DNA from: Cryptosporidium bovis
Taxonomy: Eukaryota; Apicomplexa; Conoidasida; Eucoccidiorida; Cryptosporidiidae
Length of the DNA stretch: 43,253 bases
Reading direction: 5' to 3'
Assembly (NCBI GenBank): GCA_009768925.2
Contig: VHIT02000032.1
Span: 1 to 43,253 of the forward strand
The notes beneath the pieces are model-generated. The model ran no database searches and was not told the DNA's origin. It saw only the letters and a program-made list of their open reading frames with translations. Both the position numbers and the translations under genes were made by a program. Positions 35,948-43,253 of this stretch are shown here, piece by piece (position 1 is the first letter of the stretch; each line of letters opens with the position of its first letter).

Positions 35948-38194
35948 TTAGTTCAGGGAACTATATCTTTTCTTGATAAATTTCATCCTCTTTTTGAGTC
36001 TCTTAACTTCTAAAGATTCAGGACTTTCCCTATCACTTGCACATCTCCCCTTATCGCATTTAGACGATGGTCTTCTTACATTCCTGAAAATAGATAAAAG
36101 TCTCTCACCTGGAGAAGCAACTACTTCAGGGAACCTGAGTATATCCTTTGCAATGTTTGAATATTTAGTACTTGATGGAAATTCTTTCGCAGCTAAGTAT
36201 AACATGATAGTTAAGTCGTCAATTTCTTCAATAAATAGTTCAAATTCACCCCTAACAACACCATCATGATACATTTCACTGAGTCTGTCCTTTAACTTAT
36301 CAAATTCAGATCTTAGTTTAACAAGTTTGGTTTGGATCCTCTTGCCCCATCTTCTAGTAATGAAGCTCCTTGAACCTGATGCTAACGAAGACGAAGGCAT
36401 TAAATTGCCATCTATTAATTGATAAGCAAATACCATTCTATTTGATTCCGATCTTAGTCTAGATGATATTTCAGGTACGTTATATAATTCGTTCTTTGGC
36501 ACGTCTCTTGAAAGTAAATATATTTGAGGAACAAAATCCTTTGTATATTTAAGTCTATTTTTTGTGCCTCTACCCACACACTTTGTGGTTGAACATTTTT
36601 TATTTGGTGTTAGGTTTGGTTTTTTCTTGAATACATCCTTTATTTTTCCGAGAAATGCTGTTATTCTGTTACCTGAATCAGCATGATCTCCGTCTCTATC
36701 AGTTAAATTGGCATCTACTGGTCCATTTGCTCCATTTTCTTCATCATCGCTCTCATTTATTTCATTTATTGAAGAAATCATATCCCTATTTTCAAATGAC
36801 GATTCAACATCGCTCCCTGAGTTAGGTTCTTCCAGATCATCAAGATTAGATGCCTCACTTGCTTCATTTGATAGGAAATCTGCGTTGGAACCAAACTTTT
36901 TTTGTCTGACATCATTACCTAAATTGCCTTCAAATTCGTCTACATCAGTTAAGCTTTCTATTTCAATATCCTCCAGTGGTTCTACAGCCCTTTCTTTTGA
37001 AATAATTTCCTCACTTTCTTCCGAGAAGCTGAATTTTTTACGACCACTACCTTCCTCGGAGTCATCATTATCATCTCTTCTAATTGACTCAATGTAATCA
37101 GAATCATTGTCCATGAATGCTTCCTCAGATGAAATCCTTTCAGTTTTAAAATCACTATCATTCAAAGACGAATATAACTTTTCTGCTTCATGATATTCAC
37201 TCTGTTCTCTCATAATTTCCTCATCTGAAGACTCATCTTCTGCGTTTGATTCATCGATACCATAATCTCCTCTTTTTTCAATTATAAAATCACTTCCACC
37301 GTCACTAAGCATTCCATTGTATTCATTTTCTATTTGATCAGAGCTCTCAGATGAAGTATCAACAGTAGTTGACAGTGAACCTGTTGAAGACTCTTCAGAT
37401 TCTTCAAGTAATTTCCTTCCATTCCTGACACATAACTCTGATTCGGGACCACCTCCAACACATACATTTCTTCTTTTGAATATGCTTCTAATTTTATCTT
37501 TTCTTCCCTCTGTTTCTCCCTTTTTACTCTTTTTCTCTTCAGCCTTTCTCCTTTTTTCCTCCTCTTTTTTCAATTTATTCAGTCTTTTTTCTTCTCTTTG
37601 CCTCTCTTTTTGAAGTCTTTTTTCTTCCATTTTTTTCTTCTTTAACTCGTCCTTCGTTGGTTTCGTGACAACAATTTCTTTTTCAGAATCATCACCTTCT
37701 GTTTGTATATTTTCACTTGTTTCGCCAGAACTCGATATATCAGCATGATCATCTATCTCAATCTTCATTATATCACCTGGTTCAGCATCTTCTTTAGCTT
37801 CTCCAGCGAATGGTTTATCTATTTCTGAAGTAACGACTATGTCATCTTCTATAACACTAGGTAATGATGTTTCATCCTCAGATTTATGGGACAACTCATC
37901 TTCATCTGAATATTCAACTGATTCATCAAAAATATCCGCTTCAGAAACTGATATTTTATCTGGATCCGTCATGGGGAACTTTTCAATAAATGGTTTTTTT
38001 CTTCTAACTACCTCTAAAACAGGTGCCTGTTGCTCAGCATTTTCTCTTATAATCTTCTCAAATTGTTGAATTCTCTCTTTTGCTAAACCCCTCATACCAG
38101 AGTATTCAGCATCTTCTGAGCATACCACTAAATTTATTAACACATATTGAATCACAAATAATAGAAAAAAAGAACATTTTTTAAGAGTTCTCAT
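35948..38194 (-). CDS. Secreted acidic, charged low-complexity protein with three Cys-pair motifs (748 aa)
   Basis: Starts at the ATG at 38194, because the triplet extending the frame upstream is not an ATG. Signal peptide at residues 1-26 (CSFFLLFVIQYVLINLVVC). An acidic Ser/Glu/Asp-rich region and a Lys/Glu-rich helical stretch at about 185-240 (KKKMEEKRLQKERQREEKRL) dominate the first two-thirds. Three short similar motifs recur: RSIFKRRNVC-x7-C, KDVFKKKP...KKC-x4-C, and LSIFRN...SKC-x4-C. The last 200 residues are a folded-looking helical domain ending in a basic tail. No known domain. It resembles other large secreted Cryptosporidium proteins in composition only. Confidence 0.85.
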   Translation of the reverse strand: MRTLKKCSFFLLFVIQYVLINLVVCSEDAEYSGMRGLAKERIQQFEKIIRENAEQQAPVLEVVRRKKPFIEKFPMTDPDKISVSEADIFDESVEYSDEDELSHKSEDETSLPSVIEDDIVVTSEIDKPFAGEAKEDAEPGDIMKIEIDDHADISSSGETSENIQTEGDDSEKEIVVTKPTKDELKKKKMEEKRLQKERQREEKRLNKLKKEEEKRRKAEEKKSKKGETEGRKDKIRSIFKRRNVCVGGGPESELCVRNGRKLLEESEESSTGSLSTTVDTSSESSDQIENEYNGMLSDGGSDFIIEKRGDYGIDESNAEDESSDEEIMREQSEYHEAEKLYSSLNDSDFKTERISSEEAFMDNDSDYIESIRRDDNDDSEEGSGRKKFSFSEESEEIISKERAVEPLEDIEIESLTDVDEFEGNLGNDVRQKKFGSNADFLSNEASEASNLDDLEEPNSGSDVESSFENRDMISSINEINESDDEENGANGPVDANLTDRDGDHADSGNRITAFLGKIKDVFKKKPNLTPNKKCSTTKCVGRGTKNRLKYTKDFVPQIYLLSRDVPKNELYNVPEISSRLRSESNRMVFAYQLIDGNLMPSSSLASGSRSFITRRWGKRIQTKLVKLRSEFDKLKDRLSEMYHDGVVRGEFELFIEEIDDLTIMLYLAAKEFPSSTKYSNIAKDILRFPEVVASPGERLLSIFRNVRRPSSKCDKGRCASDRESPESLEVKRLKKRMKFIKKRYSSLN

Positions 38195-39324
38195 CTTTGT
38201 CAATTTAAGTACCTTCCTTTGTCGTACCTGTTATATTTTTATTAAACATATGGTCATATACCAATATTTTATTTCTTGTATTTGTTTACCAATCAATATA
38301 TTGCTTTTAATTAGAGTTTAAAATATATTTGTTAAATAAAAGATACGTTCGTCAATTTGACCTTGTATATAAAGATTTATTAAAATATTCTCTGTTAAAT
38401 TCCTCAAATTTTGTTAGTATACGTATCTATTAATAGCTACTTATTTTATTTGTATTCTATTCATACATTTAAATATATACATTTATATACACGCATATAT
38501 ATTTATCAAATGCAATAAATGTCTGCTTTTACTTTTATCTCTCTTCTCTTATTTTTAGATGATACACATACAAATTATTTGTATTTATTTGTTATTTGTT
38601 ATCGTCTATTATTTCATTTATTTATATATATTTATTACATGTCAGTAGACATGGGCGTGAAGGTACTGGCGGTAACTTATTTTGTATGCTACTAGATTTA
38701 AATATATAATGTATTAATAATTAAAAGATTGGAAGAATAACAAATATTGCGTATAGATGTAAAGAAATTGATTATTTTATAAAACGTAAACTAACAATTT
38801 TACGGAGAAACATACTTTAAATACCAATGAGACTAGTAATATTTCACTTCCTAAGTCTCACTTATTTTAATTATTTGTTTAAAACAAATAGTTGATTGCT
38901 TTTCTATTTAACACTGAGCACTACTTTTATTTCTTTGACCCATTTATTTACTATGTTTAATCAATTTTGTGTCGCAATTAGAGGTCGATTAAAGAAATTT
39001 ATTTGACCTTATACAACTATTGCATTAAAAAATAACGGGATAGACCATAGCACAAATGAAGTATCCTCATTTACATTTCATTTGAAACTTTTAAACTTTG
39101 GAACGATCTGTTGAATTTAGTACCATGACTTAAACCTGCAATACTATTATTTCACAGAAATCTGTCTTAGATTTTACAGAATGTTAAAACTAAAAATATG
39201 TTTATTTTTACAATTTTATTGTTTCGTTTTATTTATTTAAAATAGATAATAATACCTTATATTGTTTATTTGTTGGGTTAAATATAACTAAAAACTTTGT
39301 ACATATTAGTGTGATTCCTTTTTT
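38195..39324. other. Intergenic AT-rich spacer
   Basis: Promoter of the 748-residue gene and 3' flank of the repeat-protein gene. The only GC-bearing word is ACTGGCGGTAAC near 38666. No gene found. Confidence 0.5.
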
Positions 39325-41800
39325 TCAATTCCATTCATCTGCATCACTACCACTAGTTTTATCGTTGTTAGAATTGCCATTTTCATCGTTTTCAGCCTTT
39401 GAAAGTATTTGTCTTCTCTTTTCAAGTGCAGTTTTTAATGCATCCATTAAAGGATCATTCCCAGCACTTCTTGGAAAAGTACTTGCTTTTTTACTACTAC
39501 TTCCGATTGATTTTAACTTTGATTTTCCTGTTTTTAATAATTCAACAAACAAATCACCTCTAGTTACAGGCTTTGTTTCTGTGCTTTTACCTGTTGAACT
39601 TAAATCTGGTAATGAAACAGAATTTCCAGAAACTGAAAGTGGTGGCGGTGGCGGTGGCGGTGGTAGAAGCAAGGAAGCAGCTTGACTTTCAGACCTTTTT
39701 TTCTTATCGTTCTCTCCGCGTTTCGGCTTTTCACCGTTATTGTTGTCACCTTCAGACCCACTTCCTGATGCACCACCATCACCGGCTCCAGAACCAGATC
39801 CAGACTCTGACTTATCGCCGTTATCACCTCCAGATCCGCTCCCTGATGCACCTCCATCGCCGGCTCCAGAACCAGATCCCGACCCTGACTTATCACCGTT
39901 ATCACCTCCAGATCCGCTCCCTGATGCACCTCCATCGCCGGCTCCAGAACCAGATCCCGACCCTGACTTATCGCCGTTATCACCTCCAGATCCGCTCCCT
40001 GATGCACCACCATCACCGGCTCCAGAACCAGATCCAGACTCTGACTTATCGCCGTTATCACCTCCAGATCCGCTCCCTGATGCACCTCCATCGCCGGCTC
40101 CAGAACTAGATTCTGATTTACTATCACCGACACTTCCACTACCCATTTGTGAAACATGCCCATTGTCTCCAGACTTTTCACCTTTATTTTTATCAGATCC
40201 AGTTTCACCTTGTTTTCTTCTTCTGGATTCAGTTCCGGATTTAGATTTTGGTTTGGTTCCACCTCTACTTCCAGATGCACCACTATCGCCTCCGCTTCCG
40301 GATGCACCACTACCACCTCTGCTTCCAGATGCACCACTGCCACCTCTGCTTCCAGATGCACCAGTTCCACCTCCACTTCCAGATGCACCACTATCGCCTC
40401 CGCTTCCGGATGCACCACTGCCACCTCTGCTTCCGGATGCACCACTACCACCTCTGCTTCCGGATGCACCACTCCCATCTCCACTTCCAGATGCACCACT
40501 CCCACCTTCACTTCCAGATGCACCAATATCCAGATGCACCACTATCACCTCCGCTTCCAGATGTGCCACTATCGCCTCCGCTTCCAGATGTGCCACTATC
40601 ACTACCACCTCCATGTTCAAATCTACCATTACCTGGCTCTTCGCCAGATGAGTCAAGGCTACTACTAGAACCTGTTCTTTCAATTGTTGCAGTTACGACA
40701 ATAGTTTTCGGACGTGGCTCATCATCTGTTTTTTTTTCAGGACTGACTTTACTGTGAGGAACACCATTCGAATCACTATCATTGTCTGAATCGCTATCAC
40801 TTCTTCCGCCTTTCTTTTTTTTAAGAATTCTTCCAAGATGTTTTCCTAAATGCCTTTTTTTGTGTTTTTTCTTTTTCATTCCGTGGTCTTCAATAAATAT
40901 TGTCTCCCTGCTTGTTACTCTTTTACTTAAAGGTGGTTCATCATCTGAATCACTCCCACTAGAAGATTCATCAGACGAAGTACTTTTTGAGCTAAATATA
41001 CTTGAAATTGAGCTGCTTAATTTACCAAGCATAGATTTCTTTTTTTTATCCTTCACATGTTCTTTATCTTTGTCTTTCTTTTTACCACCATGTTTATGCC
41101 TACCGTGTTTCTTTTTAGGAGTTAGTTGTAATTCTGGAACAGATTTGCTCAAAGCTTTATATAATCCCTTGGCCCTGCCTTTAATCCCTTTTTTGGCTTT
41201 ACCTTTTATGTCACTTAAATCACCTTCACTATGTGTATCTTTAATATCTGAATGCTTGCTTGGAATGGTTGTATCAAAAGATGATACAGAACCAGTATCT
41301 GAATCTTCATCATCACTACCTTTTTCAGATTTACCTGCAAGTTTACTTTTCAATTTATCGCGAAGATCTGACTTTGTTCTACATAGTAAGGATTGTTCTG
41401 AAGGACCTCTAACTTTAACTAAATTATTGAATAAAAAAGTAAACAAATTTAATTGAATTTTTAATTCAGTAAATAGTTGACTTACTTGCCGTTCCTGATT
41501 TGTAATATATTCTCATTTCTCTTCTTGACTTATTTCTAACACTCACTTGATTGCTGGACCTTTTTGACATTTCATGCGAGTTATCAAAAACTACAGGTCT
41601 ATCTTCAGGTGACAAATTAATACTATCAATAAAATCCAGTAGTTTTATTTCCATGGTACTTATGGTGCTATTTGCATTAGTTAATTATAAAAAAAAAGTG
41701 AAAATATGAATGAGTTATACAACTAGTTACCACATGAAATTTATTAGACATACCTTATTTTTAAAATAAGTATTGTGAATATAATTATTATATTCCTCAT
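39325..41800 (-). CDS. Secreted Gly/Ser/Ala-repeat protein, three exons, frame broken in a repeat
   Basis: Exon 1 (41800-41754) encodes a signal peptide, MRNIIIIFTILILKI. Exon 2 is 41667-41486 and exon 3 is 41418-39325. Introns of 86 and 67 bp run GTATGT...ATAG and GTAAGT...TTTAG, and both joins are in frame. The mature part is basic and Ser-rich with poly-Lys/His patches (KKKHGRHKHGGKKKDKDK). It then has GASGSGG-type 9-residue repeats, a 26-residue GAGDGGASGSGSGGDNGDKS repeat, a proline run, and a short charged C-terminus ending DADEWN. As written, the first frame stops at 40508-40510. A 16-bp truncated repeat (40514-40529) shifts the reading frame, after which the second frame runs to 39325. 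This is a true frameshift or an assembly error. Confidence 0.75.
39746..40116. repeat. 78-bp tandem repeat (26 residues per unit)
   Basis: Four near-identical units with the same word at 39833, 39911, 39989 and 40067, exactly 78 bp apart, plus degenerate ends. Synonymous differences (A/G in third positions) show some drift, but the units are otherwise homogenised. Confidence 0.9.
40256..40600. repeat. 27-bp tandem repeat (GASGSxGGx, 9 residues per unit)
   Basis: About a dozen units of a CCAGATGCACCACT(A/C)-type word on the plus strand, coding GASGSRGGS-like units on the minus strand. One unit (40514-40529) is only 16 bp long. Confidence 0.88.
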
Positions 41801-42951
41801 TTTTCTATATAACTTGTAGAATTATTTATTCACTGTATTTAATTACATTTATATAAATACTCGCTATAATTTAATAAATTAGAATTTCTTATTTTTCAGT
41901 GTACTTTGATTTAAATTTATGTCTATTCAAAGTTACATATATCTAAATATTCACGAAATTTTTTAGTCAAATATTTATAACTTGCATTGTATCTGTAATC
42001 CTTATGTGTATATTAAATATTAATGACAATTGCAACACAATTTTCACACAAATATAGTTTTATATTGTTATTTTCTTGTTTGATTTTCGCAAATATTTAT
42101 TTTTCACACTTGTGTGTTTACATATTCATTTACGTGTATGTACACCAATAAATATATAAGTCATTTAATTATAATTATTATCTTTAAGTTATTGTATACC
42201 ACAAATTTAGATATAACTCATTAATTTTACAGGATTTATTTATTAGTTTGTTCTCTAAAAACGCAAAGCCATGTTTTAGTTAAACTTTTGTTTATTTTCT
42301 CCGATGTAAAATTGATATATTAAACCTTAATTTAATCTTGGCACTTTAATTATTTTTTCTTTATTTACATACTAATATGAGAATAAAACAATAGCACTTA
42401 GCATCATAAACAGTTAATTTTTACGTTAGATATAAGACAAATTACCATTTAATTCCCTATAGCTCCCTTTGAACAAACTAAAGGTGAAGGTAAACACGAA
42501 TAAATAGTTAAATATTGCAATATTTAATGGTTTGTAAATTCTCATAAAAATATAACACAACAATTTATTGAAAAAAATAATCGTTTACTAGTACTTTTTT
42601 CTATATTATGTTTTTTTATACAAATATATAGGAACTATTTGTATTTTTATTGCTAACTACACATGAATTTAGACCTGTAAATCATTAAACAATGTTTCAA
42701 ATATTTAAATAAAAAGTTCATTGAATTTACTAATATTCCTTTTCTGAATGTTTTACTGAACTTGTTTCAAATATATCCGTAATAAAATGACTGATAATTT
42801 TACATTTTACAAATTAATAACATGAAAAGTAATTTGTTTTTATTAATAATCTAGCGTCATTATAATCTCATCGGAAATAATTTATATCGCTATTTTTTGC
42901 ACATTTCATTATCATTAATGGAATTAGTGGTTGATTGATCATATTTTAAAA
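41801..42951. other. Very AT-rich intergenic region
   Basis: Upstream region of the repeat-protein gene and 3' flank of the polyproline gene. Long A/T runs; no gene and no motif I recognise. Confidence 0.5.
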
Positions 42952-43253
42952 TTAATTAAATGGCATTGGACCACCATATAATCCATTAATAAATGTGGTT
43001 TTGCGTCTGGGTCCTGCTGGCCGAGATGGTGGAGGTGGAGGTGGAGGTGGTGGTGGTGGTGGTGGTGGGAAATCATCATCATCGTTAGATGGTGGTGGAG
43101 GTGGAGGTGGAGGTGGTGGTGGTGGTGGAGGTGGTTTGTCAGAGCCACCTTTACTCCTTGCATTACCTGTTGGTGTTCTTATTGGACCATGGCCATAATC
43201 TTTATTCCATGGTGTTGGACCATATATTAAATCAGGTCGAGATGGTGGAGGTG
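42952..43253 (-). CDS. C-terminal end of a polyproline protein (5' end outside window)
   Basis: The minus-strand frame enters from the right edge and stops at the TAA at 42952-42954. The visible 99 residues are PSRPDLIYGPTPWNKDYGHG, a polar stretch, then two long proline runs separated by SNDDDDF. They end in RKTTFINGLYGGPMPFN. The proline/aspartate style recalls the first gene of the window (PPPVDYDPDD then prolines), so the two may belong to one class of secreted polyproline proteins; the missing N-terminus prevents a test. CCA/CCT codons make the plus strand a GGT-rich tract at about 43024-43136. Confidence 0.8.
   Translation of the reverse strand, partial: PPPSRPDLIYGPTPWNKDYGHGPIRTPTGNARSKGGSDKPPPPPPPPPPPPPPPSNDDDDFPPPPPPPPPPPPPPSRPAGPRRKTTFINGLYGGPMPFN
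43024..43136. repeat. GGT/GGA triplet tracts encoding two polyproline runs
   Basis: Two GGT/GGA-rich stretches separated by an AT-richer linker that encodes SNDDDDF on the minus strand. Expected to vary in length. Confidence 0.8.

Noticed and set aside
40508-40560. An intron as the cause of the frame change
   Set aside because: No GT...AG pair with any consensus fits, and both frames stay in the repeat register right up to the junction, so an 11-bp loss in one unit explains it better.
39600-40757. Several long frames on both strands across the Gly/Ser repeats (for example Pro/Asp/Leu- or His/Leu-rich)
   Set aside because: These are shadow frames of the tandem repeats. Only the GASG/GAGDGG register joins to the upstream spliced exons and to a sensible C-terminus.
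1-43253. CRISPR arrays, tRNA, rRNA, insertion sequences or phage genes
   Set aside because: No direct-repeat/spacer arrays, cloverleaf-like sequences, transposase frames or terminal repeats were seen; the tandem repeats are all coding low-complexity tracts.

Overview
The window looks like chromosomal DNA of a Cryptosporidium-type apicomplexan. It is strongly AT-rich with densely packed genes. Most genes are intronless, and the few introns are short GT...AG introns with T-rich acceptors. There are clusters of lineage-specific secreted proteins with low-complexity tails, and the palindrome GGCGCC recurs in intergenic DNA. The species cannot be fixed from sequence alone. All function calls rest on motifs read by eye; no database search was run.

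Layout. (1) 1-7389: four co-oriented minus-strand genes for secreted proteins (the first cut by the window edge). They share a previously unnamed cysteine/helix module, duplicated inside at least two of them. (2) 7390-9944: mostly non-coding, with one small plus-strand ORF and one orphan minus-strand exon. (3) 9945-28681: housekeeping genes. In order these are eIF2-gamma, hexokinase, the CFIm25 (NUDT21) 3'-end processing subunit, a membrane-tethered pepsin-like protease, a three-exon Rab1-like GTPase, an LSMT/SETD3-type SET protein, SNU13, an ISWI remodeller, a five-exon ERV1/ALR sulfhydryl oxidase and a multipass membrane protein. ERV1 is easy to miss because every exon is shorter than 130 bp. 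(4) 28682-34894: unrecognised proteins, plus a protein with a C-terminal PH domain. (5) 35596-43253: a possible small basic ORF, then three more minus-strand genes. Two are secreted-protein genes: an acidic, charged 748-residue protein and a Gly/Ser/Ala-repeat protein. The repeat gene's signal peptide lies in a 47-bp first exon, and its frame breaks inside a 27-bp repeat. The third is the 3' end of a polyproline protein.

The housekeeping genes cover translation initiation, glycolysis, mRNA 3'-end formation, splicing/rRNA processing, chromatin and secretory traffic. They do not form one pathway and there is no operon logic. The flanking secreted-protein clusters are the novel part. The best candidates for an undescribed system are the cysteine-hairpin family at 1-7389 and the promoter elements (GGCGCC or GGCGGCA with flanking CACA/TGTG or TGCATG) that recur upstream of both secreted and housekeeping genes.
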